From Cristatella mucedo (Eukaryota; Bryozoa; Phylactolaemata; Cristatellidae), in assembly GCA_009760855.2 (NCBI GenBank), contig WPIO01000201.1, positions 124,001 through 188,000 of the forward strand: a stretch of DNA of 64,000 nucleotides, given 5' to 3'. Positions 33,916 through 46,580 of the stretch are shown here, piece by piece (positions within the stretch are counted from its first letter, which is position 1; each line of letters opens with the position of its first letter). The notes below the pieces were generated by a model that was given only the letters and a program-made list of their open reading frames with translations, was not told the DNA's origin and made no database searches. The position numbers were made by a program, and so were the translations under genes.

Positions 33916-35184
33916 GAGGATTTGGTCATCTGCTTAAATGGGTCTTTTTGCTTAAATGTACTTCGTCTACGTGTAGCACACGTGGGATTGTCTGCAGAGC
34001 CCTTGGGGTGGTAGATTGGTTAAACGATGGTAGCAGTGTTGTGCCATGGTAGCAGTGTTGTGGCAAAGGACTTGGCATACCCAGTTAACATTAAAGAGTG
34101 GGGAGCCTATCCAAAAACAATTTTTTGATTGTGCTCAAAAAGAATGTCACTTGCACAGAAGGTAAATGAAAATATTCATCATAAAGTGCAACTTTATAGA
34201 TGTGTCTGGTAATAATGAAATCTGGTAATAATCTGGTAAATCAGGTAATAATCAGTTACTTATACAATAAAAAAGAACATCACCGTCAGCACAATTACAT
34301 ACAGAATTAACACATTTGCCTTAACCAGCTTCTTCCGTGCCCAAACTTTACCGTACTTATCAGGTGGGAGTAGTACGACTAAGTGTGAATTTGAAGGAAT
34401 AGAATTTGCGAGTACCAATATAATGTTAAGACCACTGTTGACGTTTGATCCGCGAGCTCATTTGTTTAATTGATCCTGTTCAGGCACAAGCGCTATGAGG
34501 TACACAAAAACTCGTAACTTATGCACTGCTAAAGTTCAAAGCATTTATTTCCATTAAAGCGATCATATTTGCTTGCTATGCATATTCCTAATGGCTACGT
34601 CTTGATATAACGTGCATTCAACGGCAGTAATTGCTTGATGAAAATGTAATACTGCTAGTCTCTCGTTCAGTTAGGGCAAATCGTAGTTTATTTTTTAAAC
34701 TCTAAAACTAAGGTTCAACAGCATTTTAGATTGCGAAAGCCTGAAGGTCCCTAAATAAAGTCACAGCGCTGCTAGGTGGCACCAAGTTACATCTAAAAGA
34801 AAACACGTGTCTTGCTTAATCTGATAGATTACGACCTCTTAAGATAATCATTATTCGCCTCCATTAATTGTAACAGCTTGGAACCAGCTGCATGGTAATC
34901 CAAAGCGAGGCAGTGCTGAAGCTGAAGCGATGGATTAAGCGTCACTTCAAGCTTCGTGGGAACTTTTTTATGCTCTAGACCTATCGCTGTAGCATAGCTA
35001 TGCTTTGTCATTGCTGTTGTTAACAGCCTTCAACCCATTGGTGATGTCGAAAACACTTCTTGGTAGCATCTACTTCCAAGGACTTTAGGATAAGAATACC
35101 AGCGTGTTATTTTAGACTGCATTCTTAGTTGCAATTGGGTTTTTACGCTTTTCATCATACCTGAATGATTTGTGGGGCAAATAA
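33916..35184. other. no gene recognised
   Basis: Unique AT-rich DNA. A 19-bp word containing ATGGTAGCAGTGTTGTG occurs twice in tandem at about 34026-34063. Confidence 0.4.
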
Positions 35185-35320
35185 ATTGGCCTAGTGGTTA
35201 TTATGCTCGCCCCGACCAAGGTACTGCCAAGGTCATGGGCAAGAGCCTCGTGGCCTACGAGAAGCGCCTGAAAAGAGATCAAGTTCTGTTAGGGTGCAGT
35301 ACAAATGAAATATATTTTTG
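35185..35320 (+). mobile_element. tRNA-derived SINE family S2 with LINE-like tail
   Basis: tRNA-like head TTGGCCTAGTGGTTA (A box) followed by GCTCGCCCCGACCAAGGT, a degenerate B box region, then GAAGCGCCTGAAAAGAGATC and AAGTTCTGTTAGGGTGCAG. The last part matches the 3' hairpin region of LINE family LA. The copy at 57.73-57.87 kb shares the same head word and tail. Confidence 0.75.
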
Positions 35321-38300
35321 CGATTGAAGCAATAAGACGTTTAGGCATCGTCGGAATACGTCTCCACGCATTTGAAATTCACAGCAATGCTAGCTCTATT
35401 TTTGCGACCAAGCTTCGGCCGGATGTAGAACTAAGTGCAATCAGTCCGGGGCAAATAGTCTTATTATATATGCATACTTTTTTGAGCTTCGAAATTTAAA
35501 CTACATAATCTTGCAGTGAGTCAATTTGTCCCCTTGATAGGGCTAAACTTTCTGGCCTTAGCAAGCCAGTCAACTCACAATGACAGTTCCCTAGCGACCG
35601 CTGCACACTCCAACTGGGTGGTCGAAACTCGATCATTGATGTGGACAGTGTACCTTCGTACCTTTGTGCGATAGCCGAGGACGTAGTTGGGACCAAAAGG
35701 CCATGCAAAACTTGTTATTAGACTTAGTAGTACTCGCACTTAAGTTGCCACGACCGGAAGTCGACAAGGAAACAAATATTTTGTTCCGCCGTCAGGTTGG
35801 AGCTCCCTTGGCGCCTTCACATAGCCGAACCTCGATGAGAAAAAGGCGCGGCCACGCATGCGCTCAATTCAAGAGTGGGGCCAACGGCGATCTTCGGCGG
35901 TCCCAAAGTTAGACCAGCACTGCCAGCGGATGCGGTTATTCTGACTGGCCGTGTCCCTGTTACGCAAGTATTTCTTCAGCGCTGCAACGTTTAAGTAAGT
36001 GCTATCGTCTGGTGAAAGTTTTCATTGCCCGTCTTTGCTTGCGGTGGAGACAGGTTTTCACAACCTCAGGTGCTTACATCTATTCTGATTGCAGGCGCTT
36101 GACTAAAGCAGTTGCCAATGTACAGGTGCAGTCATTGCTGGCTGCCCCTCTCCCGCCAGAAAAAGCTGGCTTGTAAGCTTTTCTGTATATTAGCATGCCG
36201 TGTGTCAAGCGCTTCTAAAATACTGTGAATGCTGCTATAAGTTTCAGCCGATGCGTTTACGTCGTAGTAAATGACAGTGCATTGACCAGCAACCTCATCT
36301 GACTAAAGCCTAAACGGCAATTCAAGTTTGCCAGCGAGTGAGGAAGCAGCTGGAGATCTATCAATCTGCATAACCTGACTCATTATTTCAGCAGCAACAC
36401 TCAGAGGCTGCGACGTCTACTATCACTTGGTTGTATACACGACGTTTGCCGTACGAGCAAAGTTGCAACGTTTATTGACATATTGTTTTTAGTATTTGTC
36501 TTTATCTATCCACATAACGAGTTGGACGAGCTAGCACCAGCACTGCTTTTGCCGGCTGCTGCTATTTGCATTTGCATTGGTAAAGAGTATGCATAGGCGG
36601 TCAGCCAGTCAACCTGACGCCCACTTGCAAAAGAGGGATTCTGCTAAGCGTTGGTAAATTCCAACAATCATAGCATATAGATAAGGTTAATGATAAAGCA
36701 ATAGGGCTTTAAAAAAACGAGAAAAATGAACCGAATATATGTGCAAAAGTAATCAGAAAATTCAACATTTGTAAATAAATACCCGATAGGACATAAACAC
36801 ATGCCTGCAAGACATAGGGTAATATCGCTACGCATTGACTACCTCAGTGATCCTTACTGAAGCAACTATTTGGTATTATTAATTGTAATGCCTAGTATGA
36901 AACGCCTACTCGAGGTTGACTTGATAGTGGGTTTCCGAGAATATAAATTCCACCTATGATTTGTATTTTTGGAAAGAAAAATCTCCCAACAATCGGTGCG
37001 TTTAAGTTCTTACTGAAACTATGACCGTTATCAGCGTGAATATCTTGGACTGTTTGATAAAGTTAAATAAATGGAAAAAAAATTATATTAAATAGGGTGG
37101 GCATTCCAGTACTTCATAATATTTTTCACCCCGTACAAATAGTTCCTTGTCAAAGAACACCACCTTCACAAGGTAAATGCATGCTGGTGTAAGTAGGTGA
37201 GACCGATTTAATTTGCTGCAAGACGCATATCTGCAATGGCTTTCAATCGGCAGCTCCACACAACTACTACGAAGACGTAGGATCTTGCCTGGAATATTAA
37301 TCTCTGTTTCTGTGTCCATTGTCTAATAAAGATACTAGTGACCACGACTCAGCGACAAGCAACTTTGTAGGACGAGTGCATCGATACCAATCCCATTTGT
37401 TCCTACGCTTGTTGTTCACGTCCTTGCTGAAAGTAAAACCAAACCTTTTACAAACGAGAGTTTGGCCGAAGCATGCAAAAAAGAGCCAAATTAGCCATCA
37501 AAGCACTTTGGTGAACCGGTTAAGCATTGAAAGGACTGATTTGCTAAAGACTTATGAATAATAGCTTGCTAACACTAAAAGTCTCAATGGTATAGATAAC
37601 AAGGATACGCCTTTCACACAATTAAGTTCAGCCTGGAAAGATGACTTAGATGACTTCATTCAACGTCCTTCGAAGTTAGTGATGAAACAGTTTTCTTCAT
37701 CAGAGGGTACCACAAAAATGCAGGATGAGAGAAGTGAGGTCACCCTATATGAATCTATTCTCGTTATGCATCGACGTACCAAGATAATCAGAAGCTCGAT
37801 GGGTGCATCATACGGATAGCCACCCATGAATTCAAGGCTAGTCACTCTCCTTTTAGAGCGCCCAACAACATAGTTGGTAGCCATGACTTTAGGTGAAATA
37901 TGACTAAGCAGCTGAAAGACTTTGAGAAACTATTGCTAACAGTGAATGATTCAGTGTTAGCTACTAACCGCGTGACGTACTACCTAGCGGCTGGACTCAT
38001 TCGTGTATACTTATAAGCTCGCCTTAGCATTGTGATTTAATGTACTCTCGCCCAGGCCCGGTCAAGCATGTCTTTGAGGATTAGTTATAACTTCTCCTTT
38101 ATTTAAAAAAAAACAAAATCAGTGCATTCCCTCAGTGCTATAAAAAGCGTAAGTATGCAGTTTAGCAGTATAAACCCACATAGAATTGCAATAGCTCTGC
38201 GACTGCAGCAGGACGGCGCAATCTGCAGTCCGAACTTCCGAATGCAATCGTCTCAACTGTAGCGAATGGCTTAGGCTTTAGCAATGCAGCTACTTCAGCA

Positions 38301-38576
38301 ATGCACTTCCACCAAGCAATGATGGTGTGAGCTAATAGTATCACAGCGTCTGCATGTGGCACAGGCTGCCAGGTTGATATCGATTGATTGCAATCCATTG
38401 TTCTTGTCATCTCCAAGTATCACTATTCCTAGTTATGATGAGCTATAAAATGTCTAATTGAAGTGATACAATTTATAGCATTCGTGTCGACCATTCAGAG
38501 AGCAGACAGCAACATAAGTTATTTTTTTAGGCATTTTAATTTTGCTGAGCTAGTGGATACGGCAAATCTTGCTGCA
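35321..38576. other. no feature recognised
   Basis: The longest stretch in the left half without a repeat family. The 35.65-36.0 kb part is somewhat GC-rich with an 82-codon frame lacking a domain. Other frames (37083-37319 minus, 37319-37561 plus, 37660-37884 minus, 38162-38416 minus) are short and unrecognised. Host exons may be hidden here, but none can be supported. Confidence 0.35.
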
Positions 38577-38985
38577 GTTGTAGCAATCCACTCACCTGCA
38601 GTTACTGCTGCTGTGGCAGCGGCAGAAGCTGCAGGTTAGTGAGATAAGGCCATGAGAGCAATTTGCTGCTCCCCGAGCAAAGTAGCTGCAACATCAGATG
38701 CAAAGCCAGCAGTACAGGGTTTGGCTTGCAGCATCAAAGGCAGTTGCTTTGGGACCTAAGTCTCTACTCGAAGCTGTGAATAATAGCTGCGAATCAACTG
38801 CAGCAGTAGGAGCCTAAGAAGCAAAGGCTAAGGTAAATGGCTGTGACTGCAAAAAACAACAGTAGTAGCAGTGGTGGCAGCAGTAGCTGTAGCAGCATCA
38901 GCAGCATAGTACAAACATTAGCAGTGATGTGCAGGAGCATCAGCTAGCTGTAGCAGTAAGCAGCAGTGGCAGCAAGCAGATTTGA
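38577..38985. repeat. GCA/GCT-rich low-complexity block
   Basis: About 400 bp rich in GCA on the plus strand (TGC/GCT on the minus strand) in shifting frames, with stops in every frame. On the minus strand it reads as Ala/Thr-rich runs, like the plus strand of the block at 42.88-43.69 kb. It is treated as a degenerate trinucleotide repeat. Confidence 0.6.
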
Positions 38986-39132
38986 TGAGACAAGGTAGCA
39001 CACTCGGTATGGCAGTTTCTCTCTGCAAACTTGGTCCAGAGGTCTCGGGTTTGAATCCAGCAGTTGGAGATCCTTTATTGCAACTATAGTCAAAGGCTCC
39101 ACCTGCTTTTTACCAAAGGATACTGCAAGTAC
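38986..39132 (+). mobile_element. tRNA-derived SINE family S1
   Basis: A box GGTAGCACACTCGG (about 38994-39007), B box GGGTTTGAATCC (about 39047-39058), then CAGCAGTTGGAGATCCTTTA and a shortened body. The tail is partly lost. Confidence 0.75.
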
Positions 39133-39209
39133 CCTAGGATTTTGCATTACAAGGGGGAGTAGTCGCAGCACAGGGTTCAGGCTGCAGGCGTATTGTTGAA
39201 AAAGTTGCT

Positions 39210-39415
39210 TCAGTCCACTAACAACACCTGCATGCTGAACTTGTGCATGTCACCCCTTACTATATTAATCAAGTTTTTTTTTTATCAAGCAGCATGATAC
39301 CACTCACAATTCGATCACGTTTATTTTGAAGCAAATGGAAAGCGCCTATAGCAAGATTGAGTTCCCTGAAGACGTTTTATTAAGTGTGTTACTATTTCTA
39401 TGATTTATATTATTT
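39210..39415 (+). mobile_element. LINE family LA, old 3' UTR fragment
   Basis: LA 3' UTR words (TGCATGCTGAACTTGTGCATG, CATGATACCACTCAC) and hairpin region AAGCGCCTATAGCAAGATTG are followed by a decayed tail. Confidence 0.8.
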
Positions 39416-39836
39416 AGTAGCACTGACAAGAAAATTTTGTGTTCATGCATTTCAGATTGCACGCTGGCGAATTGGTAATGCTAAGTAGCTAGTAAATAAA
39501 TAAATGCAACTACAAGCATGACATTAACAGTACGTACTCATGCAAATGCTAAAGCCCTGTTGACACGGTCAGACTTGGTTCCATCCTGCATCCTACCTAC
39601 TTGCGTCCGACTTTGAGAGTCATTTTTGTAGGAAGTCTACACAGTCAGCCTTTCCCTAAGTTTGGTCTATTACTCGCTCAGACCCCTGGTGCTCGTGTGA
39701 ACACTGCTTCTGTTAGGACAAAGAAAATTGCTCTCCAAGATCACCTTCTAGTGAATGTTAACCTTCAACAATCGCTTTTATAGCCTTCTGCCTCAACCTC
39801 AAATTCTTTTCTTATTAGTTCACACTCAAAGCAACT

Positions 39837-42699
39837 ACTATAATAATAATAATAATAATATTGCACTTGATAAAGCGCCCTCAGAGAACTTAATCTCTTT
39901 CTAGGCGCTTTACATTTGCTGCAAAGTGATACGCAATAGAATAGTAAGTAAAATCATGCTTGAAAAACAAACAAAATGAATAACATGGTTAGGGGTTACA
40001 TGCACTGGGTCAGCATGCAAATGTGGTTAGTGGCAGCATGAACAGTGTCAGCACGCATAAGCACATCGAGGACGAATCACAAGGACCCACTAAATGCTGT
40101 CCTAAATAGGTATGTTTTTAAGTTTCTTTTAAATGTGGTCAGGTCAGGGGATGTTCTGATGCAGGTCGGGAGGGAGTTCCAGGCTGTGGGAGCATACGAG
40201 CTAAATGCACGGTCTCCAAAGGATTTAAGGTTTGTACGAGGTATTTCTAGACTGTTGGATTCCGAAAAGCGAGTGGTACGATGCTTTGCCTGATGGGGTA
40301 GTATCTCTGAAAGATAGGCTGGAGCCATAGAATGAAGAGACCTAAAAGTGAGCGACAAAACCTTGAAGTCAATCCGTTGCTTGACTGGTAACCAGTGCAG
40401 GTCGGCGAGAAGTGGAGTAATGTGGCAACTGCGACGCTCACGTCAGACAAGCCTAGCTGCAGAGTTTTGCACCAGCTGCAATCGCCTGATCGCACATGCT
40501 GGTAGGCCAGTAAGCAGTGAGTTGCAGAAGTCGAGACGAGATGTCACGAATGCATGGACCAACTTGGACGTGGTATCCTTATCTAAACAAGCCCTAATTT
40601 TAGCAATGTTATGAAGCTGAAAATAGGCTGATTTGACTGTGGAGCTGATGTGGTCGTCTAACGAGAGGTCGCTTTGGAATATGACACCTAGATTTCGAGC
40701 TGATGCAACTGGAGATATGCTGGCAGAGCCAATTTTGAAAGTCAGCCTTTCCAATTTCTGAATAACACTAGGTTTGCCCATAACTAGTAAGTTAGTTTTA
40801 TCATCGTTTAGTTTTAGAAAATTTGCTGCCATCCATGATCGGATGTCATCAATGCATGCAGCAAGTGAGTTGAGAGAATTTGAGGTGCTCGAAGGCTGGG
40901 AGGGATCAAAGCAAAGGTACAACTGAGTGTCATCCGCATAGAAGTGAAAGCCTAGATTGTGCTTGGCAATCACATCAGCGAGAGGGAGTATAAAAGGTGA
41001 AAAGGACCGGACCTAGCACAGAGCCCTGAGGTACTCCATATTTTAGAGGTACTTCAGATGATCTTTGTCCATTCACATCAACACTCTGGAGTCTCCCACT
41101 GAGATAGGACCTGAACCACTGCAGAGCAGTGCCAGTGATGCCCAGGCGAGATGAGAGGCGCTCTAGAAGTACTTTGTGATCGATGGTATCAAAAGCTGCC
41201 GAAAGATCGAGCAAAACAAGAAGAGACACTCTACCCATGTCTGCATTCCTAAGTAGGTCGTTGTATACCCGAAGCAGTGCTGACTCTGTGGAGTGATTAG
41301 CTCTAAAGCCAGACTGGAACTTACTAGCAAGGTGTGAGGTTTCGATATACGAGTTCAGCTGGTCTGCCGCGACCCGTTCCAGTGTCTTTGATAGGAATGG
41401 TAGAAGGGAGACTGGGCGGTAGTTGCTTAAGTTCTCTTGGTCTAGTGTAGCTTTCTTGAGAAGTGGCCTGACTACAGCTTTTTTGAAAGGTGCTGGGACC
41501 TGACCTGAGGCTAATGACATATTAATGATGTTGGTTATGCATGGCAGCAGCAGATCAATGCAACGTAGGAGCAGGACAGTGGGAATAGGGTCCAGTGGAC
41601 TTGTTGTCTTCTTTGATTGAGATACGAGCTTTAGGACTATGTCACTGGTGACCTGTTTAAATGCAGACATTGAGGCGCAACCAGGAACCGAGGAACAGCA
41701 TTCTAGTGGGAAGGTTGTCGTCGCAGGGATGGATTCCCTGATTTTGTCTATCTTCTGCACAAAGAATCGAGAGAAGCGATCGGCTAGATCATCACAAGGA
41801 TCATCAGGTAAGGAGCTAACCTGGGAACGGTTGAGGAGATGGTTTATTGTCGACATCAGCATTTTTGGATTGTGCATCTGTGATTCAACAATGTTTCTAT
41901 AGAAGCTAGACTTAGCCTTTGCTAGGATCGATTGGTACGACCTACAGTAGTCTTCATATGCCTGTCGATGGACAGTTAGTCCGGATCTTTTGTATGCCTT
42001 TTCAAGCTTTCGTTTAGTAGACTTGGCTAGTTTAATGTCTGTGGTAAACCATAGGCCGTCTGGGCGGGGGCGCACAGTGCGCTTTGTCAAAGGTGCAAAC
42101 TCGTCGAGCGTGTCAGCTAGTGTCGTGTTGTAGCAATCTACCAGTGATGACAGATCGGAGGGAGGACTGAGCAGCAAAGGTGAAGCAGATATGCTCGCAC
42201 GGACAGCATCGATGTCAAGGGTCTTGAGGTTTCGCGATTCACAGGTTATTTTAGAGGAGAATGTGGGCACACACTGTAGATTGAATGAGATCTGCATGTG
42301 GTCAGATAAGCAGGATTTGGTGATAACTGGTGATGACAAAGTGCAGTCATATGAGAAAATTTGGTCGAGTGTGTGACCCTTGATGTGGGTAGGGCCATGC
42401 ACATGAGCCACAAGAGATAATGAGTCTGTCAATGTACGAAATTCGGTGCTGAAAGCGTCAGATAAGTTATCAAAGTGAACGTTGAAATCACCCATAACGA
42501 GGAAGGATCGATTTCTTGCACACAGAATCGAAATGAGATCGGAGAAATCTGAGATAAAGGAGGATTTGGTACCTGGTGGGCGATAGACTACTGCCACTAT
42601 CGGTAGCTTGTTTTCGGGTGAGACCAGGACAATTGATTCAAAAGACTGCTTCGAGGGTACCGCAAATGGCTTGAAGTTGAATTTCGAGCGCACGATCAT
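39837..42699 (-). mobile_element. most complete LINE LA insertion, 7-bp target duplication
   Basis: It is flanked by AGCAACT at 39830-39836 and 42700-42706. At about 2.86 kb it is the longest LA copy and the one that retains most of the endonuclease domain. It ends (plus-strand left) in (AAT)n, then the hairpin and 3' UTR. Its identity to the 24.3 and 28.7 kb copies shows recent insertion. Confidence 0.95.
40077..42699 (-). pseudogene. LINE ORF2: endonuclease plus reverse transcriptase, two lesions
   Basis: The first open section (40975-42699) holds an APE-type endonuclease, with VVYRPPG, GDFNVH, HTLDQIF and SDHMQISF in the expected order within its first 145 residues, then the linker and RT motifs A (DLSAAFD) and B (PQGSVLGP). 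A 2-nt deletion near 40985 shifts the frame just after motif B. The second section (40446-40973) carries YADD. A TGT to TGA change at 40443-40445 stops it, after which 40077-40442 encodes the C-terminal domain. The extreme N-terminus of the endonuclease is missing through truncation. In the family, the endonuclease nicks target DNA to prime reverse transcription. Confidence 0.92.
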
Positions 42700-42883
42700 A
42701 GCAACTCCAGACACTGGTTTTCAAACACATGAGATGTCATCGCTAAGCACAGTTTTGTATCTAAAACGTTGTTAGGGTTCTCTCGGTAATTGCATTATTG
42801 CTTCCGATCTTGCAAGCAATTGAACTCAAACTAGACTAGCTCTGAGTGTTCATAATTTTCCATGCGTTTTGAGTACTTCGAAA

Positions 42884-43690
42884 GGATGGGCTGCAACCGC
42901 ACCCGTGCCCCTGCTGCTTCTGTTAAAGCTGGTGCACTCGAAATGATCCAGAAGGAAGCTTTGATTCCGTTGTCGTTAGCAGTGCTGCTACTGCTGCTGC
43001 TGCAGGCAATTTCAAAGGTGCTCTAAAATATGAATTGCAGCATTTTGGCAGATTCGTCTGCAGCCGATTTCATTGCTGCTGCCACTGCCACTGCCAATGC
43101 TACTGTTGTTATCAATGCCCCCAACCCCCTTTACAGGTTCTGGTGCTATCGGTTCTTTGACAGCTGTTGCTACTGCTAGTACTAGTGCTGCCTCTGCTGC
43201 TGCTATTACTGCTACCACTACTACTACAACTGCCACTGCTGCAGCTGCAACCGCTGCGGCTGCAGCTAGTGTTGCTGCTGCTGCTGCAGCTTCATCTTCT
43301 GGCACTGTTTGTCTTAGCGCGGCTGATGCTTTTGCCGTTATTACTGCTGCTGTTTCCACCCCCTGCTTCTCCTACCTCTATTGCTCAGGCTACTGCTGCT
43401 GCTTGTGGTGCTGCTCAGGCCAGACGCTGCTTTGCTGCCAAGGCTTCTCCTGCCGTAAATGCTTGTGCCACATCGTCTACTAATACTTGTACTGCTTGAA
43501 TGCTACTACTGCCATCACTCGTACTGCTGCCGTTCCGGCTGTTATTGCAGTAATCGTCGCCAATGCCACTGTCAAATCTGCCTGTTGCCCAGCCTCCACC
43601 CGTGAGGTAGCCTCTGCTTGTGAGGCAGCTAATGCCAGTGATGCATCCTCCATCCGTGATGCAGTTTCCACCTGGCACTATGGCTGACTG
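42884..43690 (+). repeat. GCT/ACT-rich low-complexity block
   Basis: About 800 bp with strong triplet periodicity (GCT, ACT, GTT), translating to Ala/Thr/Val-rich peptide such as TAVATASTSAASAAAI, but the favoured frame shifts at least twice (about 43360 and 43497) and stops occur. This fits a degenerate trinucleotide repeat or a decayed Ala-rich coding sequence. No domain is visible. Confidence 0.6.
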
Positions 43691-44814
43691 GTGCAGCTCT
43701 AGTGGCTGCCCGTCCTACCCCAGCTGTGCTGTACTCATCAGGGATGAAAGACGCCTTTTAGCAGGAGGAGGACTTGTAAATTGTGATTATTTTTATTCTC
43801 CCGGTATTAGTTTCTATAACTAAACAGTGGGAGTGTGCCGGTAAAAATAGTACGACTGGATTTTGCTTGCAAAAATCCATGAGCAGGCGGTATGGCATAT
43901 GCGGTCTTCTGTATCCTTTACTGTAGATGTCAGTAATGATTCGTTGGCAATATTGACGTCTACAAGACTGTTGTTTCTTATTTACTGTGCCTCAATTCAG
44001 CATTCATCCTTATAGTACCGTGGCTTCTTAGCCTCACGGCAGCATTTTTGGCAGCTTTTATTGCCTACTATCTACTTCCGAAGAACTTGCTGTGCATCGA
44101 ATCGTTTATAAGCAAGATACCCGTACGTCATTGACCAAGTGCAGCCCCAGTGAATGCACTGATTCTGTAATTGAAAGCAGGGAAACTGAATTCTGCATGA
44201 ATGTGCGGACTCACCTTGTGACGCTATGAGTCGTCATCACTTCAATGTTTTCTGCTCCATCTTGTCTTTGAAGTTAGCCAGCTCTCTACAGCATGCTGCC
44301 TTCACGCTAATAATGTGGCATCACAGCGTGTGCACTATACAGATGAACTTACTCGATGAGATACCACAGTTTGGCCCATCGCTGTTTGAAATTTGAGATA
44401 TGCTGCAGCTAATTTTCTTCAGTTCACTAGCTATGGATTCTTTGTGGTACTAAGACTGAGGTGAGTCTAACGTGGACGTGTATATAGGACCGCTACACGG
44501 TTTTATGTTTTGAGGATATATCTTTAGACTGAAAACAAAAACGACATAAATGTAAAAAGTCACTTTAATTACGGTCGACGTTTTTAAATGTACTATGAGT
44601 TTCCATCCAAAGCATGATAATGCCTGAAATTTTGGTCCTTAAAGCTAGCCAAATTCTTTCTAAATTTACTGTGGAAGTTTCAAATTGCATCCGTATAAAC
44701 ATCTCTAAAAAGAGTAATCTTAAACGTTACCAATGTATCATTGCATCAGTACCTGACAATAGGACCACACTTATCAGCATTTAATTTAAGTCTTTTCTCC
44801 TTAACCACAGTTAT
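43691..44814. other. no feature recognised
   Basis: AT-rich DNA with only chance frames. Confidence 0.4.
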
Positions 44815-44985
44815 CACGCTTGTTCACCCTGTGATTCATCCTACATTGGCTAATGCATGATCACACTCCGCATGTCACCCCAACCATGTTATTTATATTT
44901 TGTGAGCTTGCTACTACTAGCAATTTTGATCGTGCTCCCTTTTCAGCAAACGTAAATTGCCTTTAAAGATATTTAGTTCTCTATA
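44815..44985 (+). mobile_element. LINE family LA, old 3' UTR fragment
   Basis: It matches LA 3' UTR (CATGTCACCCCAACCATG, TTTTCAGCAAACGTAAATTG) up to the AGTTCTCTATA part of the hairpin, where the opposite-strand LA copy begins, so the two are tail to tail. Confidence 0.72.
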
Positions 44986-44989
44986 ATAT

Positions 44990-46580
44990 TAATAATAATA
45001 ATAAGTGCCCTCAGAGAGCTTAATCTCATTCTAGGCGCTTTACGTTTGCCGCAAACGGAAATGCAATTGAATAGTCAGTGAAATCATGCTTGAAAAACGA
45101 ACAAAAAGAATACGGTTAGAGGTGACATGCACAGGGTCGGCATGCAAATGTGGTTAGTTGCAGCATGCACAGTGTCGGCATGCATAAGCACGTCAAGGAA
45201 GAATCACAGGGACCCACTAAATGCTTTCCTAAATAGGTGTGTTTTTAAGTTCCTTTTAAATATGGTCAGGTCAGGGGATGTTCTGACGCAGGTCGGGAGG
45301 GAGTTCGAGGCTTTGGGAGCGTACGAACTAAATGCACGGTCTCCAAAGGATTGAAGGCTTGTACGAGGTATTTGTGGACTGTTGGATTCCGAAAAGCAGG
45401 TGGTACGATGCTTGGCCTGATGGGGTAGTACATCTGAGAGATAGGCTTGAGCCATAGAATGAGGTGACCTAAAAGTGAGCGACCAAACCTTCAAGTCAAT
45501 CCGTGGCTTGACTGGAAGCCAGTGCAGGTCAGCGAGAAGTGGAGTGATGTGGCAGCTGCGACGCTCACGAAAGACAAGCCAAGCTGCAGAGTTTAGCACC
45601 AGCTGCAATCGCCTGATCGCACATGCTGGTAGGCCAGTAAGCAGTGAGTTGCAGAGGTCGGGACGGTATGTCACAAATGCATGGACCAACTTGGACGTGG
45701 TATTCTTTTCTTAACAAGCCCGAATTTTACCAATGTTATGAAGCTGAAAATAGGCAGGTTTGACTGTGGAGCCCATATGGTCGTCTAACGAGAGGTCGCT
45801 TTGGAATATGACACCTAGATTTTGAGCTTATTCAACTGGAGATATGCTGGCAGAGCCGATTTTGAGAGTCAGCCTTTCCAATTTCTGAATCACACTGGGT
45901 TTGCCCATATCTAGTAAGTTAGTTTTTTGTCATCATTATTTTTAAAATATTGGCTGCTATCCATGTGCGGATGTCATCAATGCATGCAGCAAGTGAGTTG
46001 AGAGAATTTGAGGTGCTTGAAGGCTGGAAGGTTTCAAAGCAAAGTTACAACTTAGTGTCGTCCGCATAGAAGTGAAAGCCCAGATTGTGCTTGGCAATCA
46101 CATCAGCAAGAGGGAGAGTATAAACCGTGAAAAGAACCGGGCGTAGCACGGAGCCGTGAAGTACTCCCTATTTCCGAGGTACATTAGATGATCTTTGTCC
46201 ATTCACATCAATAATCTGGATTCTCCCACTGAGATAGGACCTGAACCACTGCAGAGCAGTGCCAGTGATGCCCAGGTGAGATGAGAGGCGCTCTAGAAGA
46301 ACTTTGTGATCGATGGTATCATGTGGAGTGATTAGCTCTTAAGTCAGACCGGAACCAACTGGCAAGGTGTGAAGTTTCGACATATGAGTTCAGCTGGTCT
46401 GCCTCGACCCTTTCCAGTGTCTTTGATAGGAATGATTAAAAGGAGACTGGGCTGTAGATGCTTAAGTTCTCTTGATCTAGTGTCGCTTTCTTGAGAAGTG
46501 GCCTGACTACAGGTTTTGTGAAAGATGCTGGGACATGACCAGAAGCTAATGACATAATTATGACATATTAGTGATGTTCA
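44990..46580 (-). mobile_element. LINE family LA, pseudogene copy
   Basis: From the plus-strand left: (AAT)n tail, hairpin, 3' UTR, and a C-terminal coding section that is open on the minus strand for 161 codons (45204-45689). Upstream coding is interrupted by stops and indels, and about 120 bp around RT motif A are deleted at about 46320. It ends in the SLASGQVP region. It has clearly more substitutions than the young copies. Confidence 0.9.

Noticed and set aside
43012-43359. Ala-rich minus-strand protein of 115 codons
   Set aside because: The triplet pattern continues across frames with shifts and stops, so a degenerate trinucleotide repeat is more likely.
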